From Viscum album (taxonomy: Eukaryota; Streptophyta; Magnoliopsida; Santalales; Viscaceae), in the NCBI GenBank assembly GCA_963277665.1, contig OY728137.1, positions 1,174,120,670 through 1,174,184,669 of the forward strand: a stretch of 64,000 bases of DNA. Direction: 5' to 3'. Shown here in pieces: positions 24,691 through 37,000 of this stretch. The notes below the pieces were generated by a model. That model made no database searches. It saw only the letters and a list, made by a program, of their open reading frames with translations, and had not been told where the DNA came from. The position numbers and the translations under genes are program-made. Every line of letters begins with the position of its first letter. Positions within the stretch are counted from its first letter, which is position 1.

Positions 24691-26315
24691 ATCTAATTCA
24701 ATTCTACCCTTTTGAGTGATCTAGAAACCTTTCCCTTAATTGTAAAAATGTTTAATTGTGAAAACCCCCCTAAATGTCTGTCTTGGATTGTACATGGAAT
24801 TTCCACCTTGTGGGTAGTTGCCAAATTGGTAATAACACCATCTAAGTTCTTGGTTGAACCTTTGAATTGTTTTTCCAATCCTTTAATAATTACACGAATT
24901 GATTAAATTGAAAGGAAATGAAATTCCATTTCATAAATTAATTAAATGGATTATTTATATTAAATGATAATGGGTGGGAAGTCCTACAAAGTGATGCAAG
25001 CTGTATTATATGATTTATATGAACTGTGAATCTTTGGTTATATTCAGATTACTAATTATAAATTGCATGAGGTTGATTCCTCATGATATTATGATTATTA
25101 TTATTATGCCATTGAATTTGGTTGTGGAGTGATGGTTAACAAACTTGTTGAGAATTATTATTCAGTCTCCCTTACATCGGGTGTTGAGCTTGACATCTCC
25201 AACCATTATAATGTTTTCTAGGAGATGTGTATGACGTTCCAAATTCCTTCATATCAGGTGTTGGGCATGATGAATCACTCCACCTATCTCAACTGTTGAT
25301 CATGAATTCTCAAATTCATTATGAGATTTAGGGAACATACCCTTTATTAAGCCTATAGCTTGTCATACTAGTTATAGAAACTTGAGTTACATCCCAAGTC
25401 CAGCCATCACCAAGTATATTTTTATATTCCTAATTAAATCATCATAAAATCATTTCATATTGGTGGATACAATATATAACTATACTATATATATGATTAC
25501 TATATATATGTATGGTTATTATAGACTCTTACACTAGTCTATGAAAAAGAAGGTAGAGCCAGCTAGGTGTCCTGTAGAAACATGTGCTCGATTGTATTTA
25601 TTTATTCATAATTATTTATTATTTTAATTACCTTTACACTCGTATTTCTATGTACATATTAATGGATTACTACTAAACATCATTGGTGGTGGCCTTCTGA
25701 AATTTTATCTCACACTATACTTGGGAAAAATTTGGTACCCAAGAAGATTAATTTTCTATAGGTATGGATAAGGGAATTCACCCTACTATAGTTTCATGAT
25801 TTTCTAGATTATAGTATAGAGAATAAAAGAATAGGATCATGCATATTATTGATATTCTTATAGATTTGTATTATGTCTTTTCCTTATTTTTGTATAGAAT
25901 GTTGTATATTCAAGTCCCTTGTATCCCCTTTTTGTATATCATCATTCCATGATATCATTATGTATATAAATCATCCTTTTATATTTTTATTATTATTACA
26001 GTTTCATGGTTATATATGATTACACAGTTATTTATTATATATATTATATTTTTCTTCCCCTATGTTGATTTTTTAGTATAGTTAATATAGTGTTCATTTT
26101 TGTTGTGCTATTAGTTATTCATATGATTTTTTTATTGTCTATTTGTCTTCATTATCAATTTGTCACATTAATATGAGGGTATAGTCTCTCCACTATAGCA
26201 CCATAAACCCTCACTATTATTTAGCAACCTTTGGTATATGGGGAGGCGTACTTCATGCCATGTGACCCACTGAATCGGGGCACAGGTTAAGTGGATCACA
26301 AGTTTGGACATTACA
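24690..26315 (+). repeat. 5' LTR of element 1 (5' part missing or unrecognisable)
   Basis: From about 24700 to 26315 it corresponds to 32050-33686 of the 3' LTR. Shared strings include CTAAGTTCTTGGTT, GATTATAAATTCCATG-like, GGGTGTTGA and GGTTAAGTGGATC. Both end in TTACA (26315 and 33686). The first 0.95 kb of the 3' LTR has no readable partner here. The LTR would carry promoter and RNA-end signals. Confidence 0.75.
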
Positions 26316-26318
26316 TAG

Positions 26319-26331
26319 TGGTATCCGAGTT
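26319..26331 (+). promoter_or_regulatory. Primer binding site, initiator Met tRNA type
   Basis: TGGTATCCGAG lies three bases after the 5' LTR end. The standard plant gypsy site is TGGTATCAGAGC, so one mismatch is visible within the first 11 bases. It would prime minus-strand cDNA synthesis. Confidence 0.7.
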
Positions 26332-27290
26332 TATTTTCTTTTTTCCATACTATTTGGGTTCTAGAATGGAGACTAGGATTTAGTGTATTTTTTTAATGAG
26401 CCTGTGTATTGGTGTAGCAAACCCACTTATAAGGGAAACCCAAATAACATATCATTTGTGACAACTGTTAGTGATTACATCTATTATGGTTGATTAAAAT
26501 TGATTGTTGGGAGAGAAAAATGTATTATTATTTAATTATTATTGGTTTTATTTCTATGATATTTCTTTTTTACTTGGATAGATGAAATAATGGAATTCAT
26601 TTCATGCATCATTATAGGCACATTAGGAAAAATATGCCACACATTTTTTCTATACCATGTCTACTTTCTGCATGGATTTTTCAATTACATATTATTAGTG
26701 CCTTGACTATTATATATAAAAATGTACTTAAATTCCTTATAGGAATATGAAAATAAAATTTACACATAAATTTTCCACCTATTAATAATAGTGTTTCTCT
26801 TCATAGGTTAAATAAGAAACTATGAACAGTCAGTTATGTAACATTTAGACACATAAATTTGGTTTTGTGGGATGGAATGTGTTATGGTTAGGATTTAGTA
26901 GATTCTATATTGAATTTTATAAGGTTTATGTACCCATATTATTTTTAAATGGTGATACTTATAATTTAACCATTTAAATACATTTAAATATAAAAATGGG
27001 TACAAATTCAAAATGAATAAACTATTAGAATGAACTGGTTATCTTATATATGTGATATGTTACCTAGACCCAGACCTGGCCTTAGTAGTGGGTAGATGAT
27101 AGTCTCTCGCATTATTATGACCTATTATGGTATTCTTATTTCATATAGATCTATGTTTTGGAGAAGATATAGTGATGTGATATTTTAATAGGAAGGATAT
27201 TTACATGTCCTAATTATCTATCTATAAATCTTTTCAACTATAAACACTATTCTGATGTGTGCATTTGGAATTATAGAATCATGAAAGCCT
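26332..27290 (+). other. Untranslated leader of element 1
   Basis: AT-rich, with no reading frame, between the primer site and gag, as usual for these elements. Confidence 0.4.
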
Positions 27291-28210
27291 GAATGCATTA
27301 GGTCAAATACCCTAAAGATGGTGAAGACTATGAACTTGAGGTAGTGATGCATGAGACAATAGTTATTCCATCTATTGTTAAACCTATAAGAACCACATGT
27401 AGTTCCTAAAATGTGAGTTCATTATAGTTCTAAGATGGTTTCTTATGAATGATGAAAAATATGAAAGGTGTTGCTCGACCTTCCTCAACTATAGAAGATT
27501 AGACTCAAGAGTTATAGTTAGTATTATCCTCCCACATTTTTGGAGGGATGGAAAACACATTCTATAGAGTCATGTTTAGATGACAAGCTTTCTATATTAA
27601 AGAATATGAAGATGCCTCTAGATTGGAGTGTCAAACTTGTTGCCTATATGCTACATAATTATTCCTAGAGACCATTGGATGTTATTACCTAGGATGACTG
27701 TAATTGAGATATGGTCTGGAAATAATTCTAGATGATCTCATATGACTACTTATATACATAGATTCTAAGGGATGAGCGTGCTAGAGGATTTATAAACCTC
27801 CAGTTAGAAGACTTGTCTGTTAAGAAATATTTTGCTTATTTTAAAGATCTATAATGGATCAAACTTACTCTAATTGGTGATGATTTTTTTACCCCCAGGA
27901 TATTTGAGGATGGTCTAGTATAATCCATCCAATATAAGTTGAATTTTCCTAGGATGAATATAATTTTTGAGATATTCAACTAGTATCTTATTACTGAGAG
28001 GAATTTAATGGAATCTAATAGTGGAAAATAGGGTGGTTCATCACCATGATGTTCCAGTGGTTCATCTAGAAAATGAAAGAGTTTCATCAAGGATTATCAT
28101 GGGGGTAGTAGTCGTTATATAGTTTATACTAATAGATTCTTGATATGTCTCTAGTGTTTGATGATGGGACATACAAAACCTCAGTGTTTACAGGATCCAA
28201 TGGAATGAAG
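27290..28210 (+). pseudogene. gag: Element 1 gag remnant with zinc knuckle
   Basis: The readable core is ILRDERARGFINLQLEDLSV-KKYFAYFKDL, matching the gag block with a VKEFxxLxQGxMSVxEYxxxFxxL shape. Then come IFEDGLVQSIQYKLN and a QYLITERNL piece (about 27765-28010). At 28146-28187 there is a knuckle C-L-stop-C-L-M-M-G-H-T-K-P-Q-C: all four ligands of CX2CX4HX4C are kept, with a TAG inside it (28152). Gag would form the particle and bind RNA. Several stops and frameshifts. Confidence 0.7.
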
Positions 28211-29050
28211 GGGCTATGATAGGATAGGAAAAATTTAGCTCATATGAAGGGCCTTACCTTCAATACCTAGTGACTAGGGATCTAAACCTACTCAATGTAC
28301 TAGTGTAGGGCTAGTAGTATCTCTCCAGTAAGGAAGATTGAATACCAATATCTACTCAAGACAAGGTTAAAGTCGAGGAAGATATATGCAGACACATGAT
28401 TCTCAGCGCCAATAGATTAGGCATTCTTAGGGTAGTCAATTTGTGACATAGGCTCATAGTACATGCCAATTACATGGAATGTAACCTATTCCAATGGAGG
28501 AGAGTGACATACATTCTACTATTCGAGTTACTATTCTATTAGACTATACTTTAGTGTATATATTATTTGAAAAAGTTTCATCCCATTATTTTATTTAAAA
28601 AGAAATCATTAAGGGGTTTTTCATCAATGTAGAACACTTTTGGGTGTTATGACCCATTTGGTATCCAATCTGAGAGTGTTATCCATTTTAAGAATTTACT
28701 CCATGAGATAGGTAGAAATATTTATCTGTGGAATCATTTAATCCTAGAAATGATAGGGTCTGGTGTAATTATCAAGATGAAAATGTTAGTTCTCTATCAC
28801 ACACATATTGAAAACTATCATTGAAGGGTGACATTTACCCCACCCGAGGGTTGTATGTGTCTCTATAATGAATAATTAGATGTTCTTTTGACTTGAGTGG
28901 GACCTGAGTAGAATATGCTATGTAGAGTAGTAGCATAGATTTATAGCCTTTTCTTGGGTAACTAGATGTTACAACCCACTTTTTTCTCTCTTCTGGTAGA
29001 TCACTTTAGGGACCTCTTATTTTATGACTTTTCTAGACACCCTCTAGTAT
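28210..29050 (+). pseudogene. Element 1 protease region, decayed
   Basis: Near 28520-28600 a TILLDYTLVYILFEK piece stands where chromoviruses have VLFDSGAxHSFIS. The Asp remains but the following Ser/Thr-Gly is lost. The rest is only faintly readable up to the RT lead-in. Confidence 0.4.
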
Positions 29051-29910
29051 AAGAGGTGGAGTTTACCATTGAGCTAGTTCCAAGAGTAGCAATAGTGACC
29101 ATTACACCTTATAGGATGGAACCTATAGAGCTTTTGGAGATCAAGATATAGTTGAAGGATCTAGATGATAAAGGTTTTATATGCCTCAACTCTTCTCCTT
29201 GGGGTTTATAGGTCTATTTTTCAAATGGCTGATGGAACCCTTAGATTTTTCATGGATTACAATTAATTAATACTACATATGGTAAAGTACTGGTATCCAT
29301 TTCCTTGAATAGATGACCTCTTTGATTGTATCTGAGGAGAGAGAGTGTTCTTAATGATTGATCTGGGGTTGGGCTTTCATCAAGTGTGTGTAAGAACATC
29401 AGACATTCCTCACACAACTTTCAAAAGAATGTATGGTATATACGAGTATCTGGTCATTCTATTCGGTATCATGAAATAACTTGTATTTTATATGGAAATA
29501 ATGAATTTGGTTTTCCACCTGTATCAGGATTCATTCATGGTATTATTTTCTAATAAAATCTTAGTGCATTTTCTATCTCAACACAAGCATTATAAACATC
29601 TAGGAATTGTGATGAATATACTGATAGAGCACCAAATTTATGATAATATTATAAAATTACACTTCTAGATTGAAAAATTCCAATTATTAGGTCACCTTAT
29701 CTCCATGTTAGGAGTTTTAGTATACCAATAGAATGTGATAATTTTAGTTTCCTAGGTGAATCCCATGAATTTATTTGACATAAAATGTTTCTTGGGGCTA
29801 TATGGGTATTACAGTTGCATCATTCGTGATTTTTCCATGCCTTGAAATTCCCCTTACAGGCCTGACTAAAAATGGTTTGAAATACACTTGGTTAGAGACA
29901 TACGAAGAAT
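29050..29910 (+). pseudogene. Element 1 reverse transcriptase remnant
   Basis: It opens with VEFTIELVPR and PYRMEPIELLEIKIQLKDL then DDKGFI (29056 on), a standard chromovirus RT start. FLMIDLGLGFHQV keeps the first catalytic Asp. The FVVVFIDDILVYS box reads FMVLFSNKILVHF, so both dyad aspartates are replaced (Asn 29552-29554, Lys 29555-29557). The thumb and connection are poorly readable, with LTGLTKNGLKYTW near 29860. Confidence 0.8.
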
Positions 29911-29949
29911 CATTTAAAGAGTTGTAGGAATGATTGAATTTTGCATTGA

Positions 29950-30335
29950 TATTGATTCTACAAAATCTAGGTAAGACCTATGTAGTCTACTGTGACACAT
30001 CAGGTATTAGGTTGGGAGCTATTCTGATGTAGGATGAGTGAGACATTGCATAAGGTTTTCAACATTTAAAGACTCGTGAGTGGAATTACCAGAAGGATGA
30101 CCTTGAGTTAGTTGTTGTAGTTCATGCTTTATGCTGTTTGAGACACTATTTACTTGGAGAATGTTTTGTGGTGTTAAAAACCAAAAAGTATCAAGTACAT
30201 TATTACATACCATGATCTAAATCTAAGGCAACAAATATGAGTTCATTATATGTAGTCCTTTGACTTTGATCTTGATTACATACCTAGAAACGGAAATACT
30301 ATAGGAAATTATCTGATCAACAAGACTCAGATGTA
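29950..30335 (+). pseudogene. Element 1 RNase H remnant
   Basis: VVYCDTSGIRLGAILM keeps the first Asp (about 29994). NYQKDDLELVVVVHALCCLR and HYLLGE match NYPTHDLELAAVVFALKxWRHYLxG, keeping the Glu. The YTDHKSL block has become LKTKKYQ, losing another active-site Asp. It ends with DYIPRNGNTIGNYLINK, matching the DYHPGKANxVADALSR block. Confidence 0.75.
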
Positions 30336-31060
30336 GGTGTTTTAGAAGGGAAATGGTGAGTGGTAGCTCATGTATTTGTTATCATAGATACATATTGAGG
30401 TTCGGGAGGATTATAGATATAATATCCTCCTATATTTAGCTGTGACTTCGACCTCTATCCAGGCTCTAGAAAGGAAATACATCTTTCCATTGAACTCATC
30501 TTGTTCAGGATACTACACATTAAGTCCAATTGATTTGAAAGAAATGATGACCTTTCAGTAAAGACTAAAATCATATGACAACCAATGATGATTACCTCTT
30601 TATTTTGAGGTTGGAGTTTTGGTTTTTATACTAGTTTCTCTCATGTTAGGCCATCGATGTATTCAAGGATTGGATAAGCTTTCACTTCTATTCATTGGAA
30701 CCTTTGAGTTTTTAATGCGAATTAAACTTGTGGATTAACAAATTTCACTTCCTTAGAGATAGTGGTCTATGCATTATGTCCTTCACACATCTCATCTTTT
30801 TTGGTATTATCTAGAACTATCGCATGTATTCCAACCTAATGAGGTTGAGTTATAGGAGGATTATTCCTTCATGAGTGTCTAGTGTGTATTGTGGTTCAGA
30901 GCATTAAGACACTCTGATGTAGGTCAGTTCCTTTAGTATGGGTTCTGTTGAATCAAAAAAGAGTATAGGAAGAGACTCAAGAAAGGGAAGCTGATATTCT
31001 ATCCAATTGGATAAAGCTCATCTCAAACAATACAACTTTACCTCTAGAAGGCCAATATGG
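30336..31060 (+). pseudogene. Integrase C-terminus and chromodomain end; catalytic core deleted
   Basis: After RNase H only about 235 bp separate it from SYDNQ--LPLYFEVGVLVF (30571 on), the SYADxRRRxLEFxVGDxVF block that follows the integrase core. In element 2 the same interval is about 1.1 kb, so roughly 0.8-0.9 kb holding the zinc-binding and DDE parts is missing. Then LDKLSLLFIGTFEFLMRIKL, ELSHVFQPNEVELQEDYSF and a final EEETQEREADILSN match the SH3-like and chromodomain end of chromovirus integrases. Confidence 0.75.
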
Positions 31061-31074
31061 GGATCAGTTTATTT

Positions 31075-31087
31075 AAGTAAGGGAGGT
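31075..31087 (+). promoter_or_regulatory. Polypurine tract of element 1
   Basis: AAGTAAGGGAGGT immediately precedes TGTAACGG, the 3' LTR start. This is where plus-strand synthesis would be primed. Confidence 0.65.
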
Positions 31088-33686
31088 TGTAACGGCCTGT
31101 ATATTTTATAAAAGGTGACATTATTTTTTAAGCATAAATCCTTTATTCAGCCTTAGTAAACATAGCTTTTGTCCTAATATTTTTTTTGTAGAATTTAGTG
31201 CTTTTAGAGCGCAGATCTCATAGAATTGGGAAAATAGTGTAGGCCACATGGTTATCGCATGGTTAGTACTAACTGTGGTGGGTAACCATACAGGGATATC
31301 ACTGGCCTATATGAGGCTACATAGTTGTATAAAACCATGGAGGCCTAGGTGTATGACCATTATGTTTTTCATATACAAACATCAAACGAAATTTTCATGG
31401 GCTACGCATTGTTACCCAAACCATGTTCCTAGCCAATGCAGGGTTCTCCTTGTGTATAAGTGTGGCACACTATAAGAACATGGTTTAGATAATCATGTGT
31501 AAAACCCTATGCCCCTATCAATTAGAGTGAATTCAATTTTTTTCCATTAAATTAATTTAAACCTTATCCCACCTTTCATACTTCTCTTTTAATGTAGTTA
31601 AGCTCTCCACTATTCTCTTGTTGCTCCCTCATCCATCGAATATACAGATCACCTTTGCTCATCAATCCAAAATCCAAATTAGCTGCTATCAAAAGTGTTG
31701 GATAACTAGAAGTAAGATATAAAATCTTGTTCCTTACAATCTATATTTCTCTTCTCATCTATTGTAATATTTAGGTGCAAGAACATTCACCATATTTTCA
31801 AGGAATTGGATCATTCATTCAGTTTATTCCAATGAACATCAAATCTAAAGCTAATATTCAAGAAGTATTCATCTACATCCATAAGTAATCTGTTCTAGTG
31901 GTTTTCCCTCAGATTTATGTTGTTTTAATTGCACCTTAATTATTATATATGATGCACATTGTCGTGTGTTTCCTTAAATGTATTCTCTCTCTTAAAATTG
32001 ATATAGAAACGTTTTTACAATCCTGTTGAGACTTGCTCAAAAATTACTGAACATTGGCCTAATTCAATGCTAAACTGCTGGGTGTTCTTAATACATTGAC
32101 ATAAATTTAATAACTTTTTAATGGATCTATCACCACATAATCATTTTTCTTGGACTATAAATGGAATATGATCCATGTGGTTAATTACTTAATAGGTAAT
32201 GGATCCTTCTAAGTTCTTGGTTAAACCTTGGAATTGTTTTTCCATGACTTGAATAATATAATTTCTTGATTAAATTTAGGGAAAATATTTTACCTTGATT
32301 AAATGAACTAAATGGATTTTTTATATAAAATTATAATGGGTTGAAAGGGAAAACCACGTGATGCATGTTGTATTATATTCTTTATATGAACTGTGATGCC
32401 TTGGTTAAATTGATCTTACTGATTATAAATTCCATGGGGGTGATCCCCCAATCTATTAGTATTAATATGATCATTCAATTGAAATTAGTTGTGGAAGGAT
32501 GGTTAAGGGACTTTTTGAGCATGTCGATTCACTCTCACTTACATTGGGTGTTGAACATGATGTCTCTCACTATTATACTATGATATAGGCAATGTTCATG
32601 ATGTTATACGTTCCTTCATATTAGTTTTTTGGAATTATGACTCACCCAACCTCTATTGGGTATTGATCATGATCTCTCACATTCATTATGATTTTAAGGG
32701 AATGTACACTGTCTTAAGCCTAGAGCTCATTATAATGGTTATTTATTCTTGAGTTCTGTCTCTAGCCCATTCATCAACTTGTATTTTGGTATATGCCTAC
32801 TTACGTCCATGGGTACTTAGGGCATATTTGTGGACAATTATATAACTATAATATATATATTATTACTATATTTAGGTATAGTTACCGATAAAACTCTTAT
32901 TCTATCCTATGATGAAGTAGGTAGATCCAGTTAGGTGTTATGTAGGAACTTGATCCAACATGTATTTAGTTATTTAGTTATTATTATTATTATTATTTCG
33001 TAAACACCATTGTTTCTATTTACACATGCTAAATTATTAATAGGCACTATTGGTGGTGGCATACTAGGATTTTATCTCACACCCTACTTACACCACCTTG
33101 GGTACCTTAGTATATTACTTGTTTATATGTATAGATAAGGGAAAGTTCAGTAATACTATTTTTTGATCTTCCTAGATTATTGTATGGATCATGGGATTAG
33201 TGGCCTGAGCATATAGTTGAGATGCTATTGGAGAATTATTTTGTGTTTTTTTATATTTGTGTATTGTATGTTGTATATTCATGTCCCCTATATCCCCCCT
33301 TTTTATATAATCTTTCCGTAAAATAAATATGTATATAAATTATTAATTAATAACTTGATTATTTTTATATTTTCTTGGTTATTTATGATTCTATGGATAT
33401 TTATAATCACTATTATATTTTTCTTCCTCTAAGGTGGGTTGTTGGTCCTATTACTATAATTTATTTTTTTCATTGTGCTATTAGTTATTCATAGGATTAG
33501 GATATTGTTTGATTATTTAAATTATTCACTATTACACTATGATATGAGGGTATATTCTCCCTAATATACCACCTTATATCATTGCTGCTATTCAGCAGCA
33601 TTTGGATTACGGGGAGATGTTCCTGCGACCATGTGACCCACCAGATCGAGGCACGAGTTAAGTGGATCCTTGGACAAGTAGTTACA
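31088..33686 (+). repeat. 3' LTR of element 1 (2599 bp)
   Basis: It begins TGTAACGGCC directly after the purine tract and ends TTACA, matching the end of the 5' LTR. The plus-strand open stretches 31248-31475 and 32365-32583 are chance frames inside it. The part 31088-32040 has no recognisable counterpart at the 5' end. Confidence 0.8.
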
Positions 33687-34127
33687 TTTACTTTATTGAT
33701 ATAAAATTTATATATATATATTGGGACAAAAAAATTCCTTTATATTTTTAAATATTTAATTTGGTGGCCATTGATGAGAAAGAAGCAAACAACATTGTCC
33801 CAAACGATCATTTACACATGGTACTCAAAGATGATCACTAAGGGAGAGTACGCTGTTGACCAAAGAATTGTATTGTAACCACTAGATATTTTCCCATATC
33901 AGATTCTTGTTCTAGTAGAATTGAGTTGGAAACAACTCATGCATAGGCAATATAGGCTCATAAAGAGGCATCAAAGGTAAAAACAATCCATGTTTAGTAT
34001 GTATAAAGTCAAAGGGTTTAAGAAGAGTTTATGAAAGTTATGGAGCCATTTGTTAATAACTTCCACCCGATAGAATCTTATTTTTTGATACATACATTTT
34101 TATTATGTGTTAATTATATGATGCATC
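33687..34127. other. Short spacer between elements 1 and 2
   Basis: Starts with an AT run (TATATATATAT near 33710), then moderately complex DNA. Plus-strand readings such as EKEANNIVPNDHLHMVLKDD look protein-like but I cannot assign them. It may be the host DNA that both elements entered. Confidence 0.3.
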
Positions 34128-36390
34128 ACACAATACCCCACCTTTTTTCAATTATGTCCCTATTTGATTTTTTCGTTGGACCTTGGTGGGCAAGTATTGT
34201 TCAGAGGTATAATGACTTTATTTGGGAAAATGACCTATTTTATAGGAGTGTATATTTATTTGAATTAATTAAGTTTGGGTATAAATGTGTTAAATTTGAT
34301 TATGAGGGTTTCTAATGAGTTTATAAGGCTTCAAAGGAGGTACAAGAACTTTCATTGATGTTGGGATGAAAATTGTACACCGGACAATTCCACATTCTGG
34401 GCTTGTTGCACAATGTGTAACTGATACTAGAAAAAATTCGAGAGATGGTTCATGAAATAAAGTTTTTACACAACGTGAAACAAATTAATGTTGTGTAAAT
34501 ATCAATTGGGGTAAATATTAACATGAGATGATGAGTTTTTTTTGAATCCCTTTAATTAATAAATACATGATGTGAAATAATTTCACCCCATGTAAGTCTT
34601 GGCCCAAATTTTTTTTTAACCCCTTAACAAGTATTATTCTTTCATTATTTCAAATTTATCCTTCCTATATTATCACTAGGTGGATTAAAGGAGAATCTGG
34701 ATCCTCTACTTATATTTTGGATGTTCTTTTTTCACTTCTAAACCCCAGTCTGTTGCTCTTATTAGATTTACTACTCTCTTCCATTGTTCTCCATTCTTGT
34801 TGTGTAAATCTATGGACTTTAGTCATATCTGGTTTAACATGGTTGTGGTGTTATCTATGTTTTCATGTAATTCCCTTCTCTTTCATTTTCATTGGCATTA
34901 CCATTGTTGGTGTTTCTTAATTTGCGGATTAAGTTTGGGTGTCTAAACCTAACCCTATGGTCTATTAAATAGTAAATTATATGAAATATTTAAGATTGTT
35001 CCAACATAACATGTTCTATAAAATAAATTTAATCCTTAATAAATGGTAAATCATGGTTGGACTATTGGTTTGATTTCATTGGGTTTAACTATCTTTGTGA
35101 CCTAGTACTGTCTACCCCTGTGTAAGAGAACCGTTGAATACACACACACACACATGAATTGGGTAGTGGATTAATGTTTTTTTAGCATGAAATGATACCT
35201 TAAGTGATTTATTGATATAGAATCCCATTGTTATGGGAAATTTCTTATTGATTTAACTATTGATCAATTGAGATATAAATGAAAGTGTAATTGAATGAAA
35301 AGTTGTAATTTTCATAATAATCCATTGAGGATTATGATTTGATATTTTGATACCCTTGTTGTTATGGATTGTTGTGTTATCATGCTGAAATTCATATATT
35401 TAGAAGGCTTGTCCCAATACCATGTTTTAATGAATATATTGTTTGGTTTATTCCCAATCCCATGTTGTAATGCTTATATTGAGCAGGATGTGCCCCATAT
35501 GATGTTGAAATACTTATATTGAGTAGGCTATGCCCAGTCCAATGTTGTAATGCTCATAATGAGCGGGCTATACCCAGTCCCATGATGTAATTATTATATT
35601 GACTGGGATATGACCATTCCAATTATATAATGTTTATATTGAGTTGGATTTCCCAGTCCCATGAAAAAATGATTATATAGGGATCTCAAAAATTAATTTT
35701 GTGATTCATTCATGGATATATGGTTGTTGGATGGCATGGTTGTGATACATGATTAGAGATATTCTAGTACGATGCCAATGTAGATAGTTCTTTATATTTT
35801 ATTAATTGATTAATTAATACACATGATAACACTTTATTTCAAACAATTATTATCAGGTTGTAATCTTTTGACATGGTGGTATTGACCTACTGAGTTTTAT
35901 TCCCACCCTACTTTGGCATTTGTTTGGTACCCGAGCAGATTACATATATACCAGTTTGGAAAATTGAAAGTTACCCTATTACTTGGGAGATGGTGTAGAT
36001 ACTAGAGAGGGGACCAACAAGGGATTCAAGACAGTGGTATTTTGAGTTTTATTATTTTATATAATTATTTTATTTTTATTGTTTTTTACTTTAAAATTTA
36101 GATACCACTCATATTGTCATTACATGATTACTTATTATTAGTATATTGGTATCTCCTTTATTTTCTAGTTGTGTTTTATGGTATCCACTATGTCTATTAC
36201 TCTGATTATATTTATTTATATTTATTATTTCCATTTTATTGTACTCTGTACTAGGTGGTATAGTATCCCACTGCTCATATCACAACCCCAATGCTAGCCA
36301 GAAGCCTATGGGCATGGGAAGGTGTAGTTGTGGTCTCGTAACCAACCCGTTTCAACCATGTGATAGAGTTCCAGATCAGGGGACATTACA
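34128..36390 (+). repeat. 5' LTR of element 2
   Basis: It corresponds along its length to 41582-43873. Anchors include TATTTATTTGAATTAAT, GGTATAAATGTGTTAA, TTTATTGATATAGAATC, GTGTAATTGAA and the 40-bp repeats. It ends GGGGACATTACA. The open stretches 34031-34315, 34717-34920 and 36239-36433 are chance frames within or across it. An AC dinucleotide run lies near 35139-35154. Confidence 0.8.
35393..35690 (+). repeat. 40-bp minisatellite inside the 5' LTR of element 2
   Basis: About seven copies of CCCATGTTGTAATGCTTATA followed by TTGAGCGGGCTATGCCCAGT. The TATATTGA-type core lies at 35433, 35473, 35513, 35553, 35593 and 35633, exactly 40 bp apart. Confidence 0.9.
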
Positions 36391-36394
36391 AAGA

Positions 36395-36408
36395 TGTATA
36401 ATAGCATC
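36395..36408 (+). promoter_or_regulatory. Probable primer binding site of element 2
   Basis: TGTATAATAGCATC follows the 5' LTR end by four bases. It resembles the Met-tRNA site TGGTATCAGAGCATC with one base lost and substitutions. Confidence 0.45.
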
Positions 36409-37000
36409 ATATTTTTCTTTTCTATTTATTTAAAATTTGGGAAGCATTTAAAGGATACTAGGATGTGTCAGGACTTGGTAACAAGCTTGTGCATGGTTTT
36501 AGTTAACCCATGTATTGGGGAAAAGCCATGTTCCCTGGGGTGTGATTGTTTTTTTATACAGTTCTCTTGTTATAGTTGATGTTATTTATCGTTAGTTGAT
36601 TCAAATGTTCTGTGATGTTATTGTTTCTCAAGATTTATACTCGTGGACTGATATGTAATGATATGTGTTTGAATGAATCATGATAGGCACATAGAGATAT
36701 ATATTGACATCCATTTTTCATGACATGGGAATATTTTTTCATGTCATATATACTTTCTTAAATGAACTGTGGTAGGAGATACCTGGTATATTAGAAAAAT
36801 GGGATTAAATTAACTTCTATTCCATGCTAAAACACTTGAAATATTTTTTTATGGAGATCAAGAGTAGTTCTTTTATACTATTTTCACATGTTGAGGTTAA
36901 CCTTATTTGTTATCCAATATTCTAAAGTGTGTTTATTTGTTATAGAGAAAAAAACCCATTTTCATCTTCGAGTTGACCATCAAGAGAGTGTCCATTATCA
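36409..37000 (+). other. Leader of element 2
   Basis: Non-coding leader upstream of gag. The open stretch 36394-36579 spans the LTR junction and is not a gene. Confidence 0.4.

Larger units (their letters stand above)
24690..33686 (+). mobile_element. Chromovirus-like Ty3/gypsy element 1
   Basis: Two direct repeats of LTR type flank a plus-strand remnant of gag, protease, RT, RNase H and the C-terminal end of integrase. The initiator-Met-tRNA primer site, long LTRs and chromodomain-like end suggest the Tekay/Del group of chromoviruses. The left limit is where similarity between the two LTRs becomes readable. Confidence 0.8.

Noticed and set aside
34031..34315. 94-codon plus-strand open frame
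   Set aside because: It crosses into the 5' LTR of element 2, and the same DNA recurs at 41.58-41.77 kb in the 3' LTR with stops.
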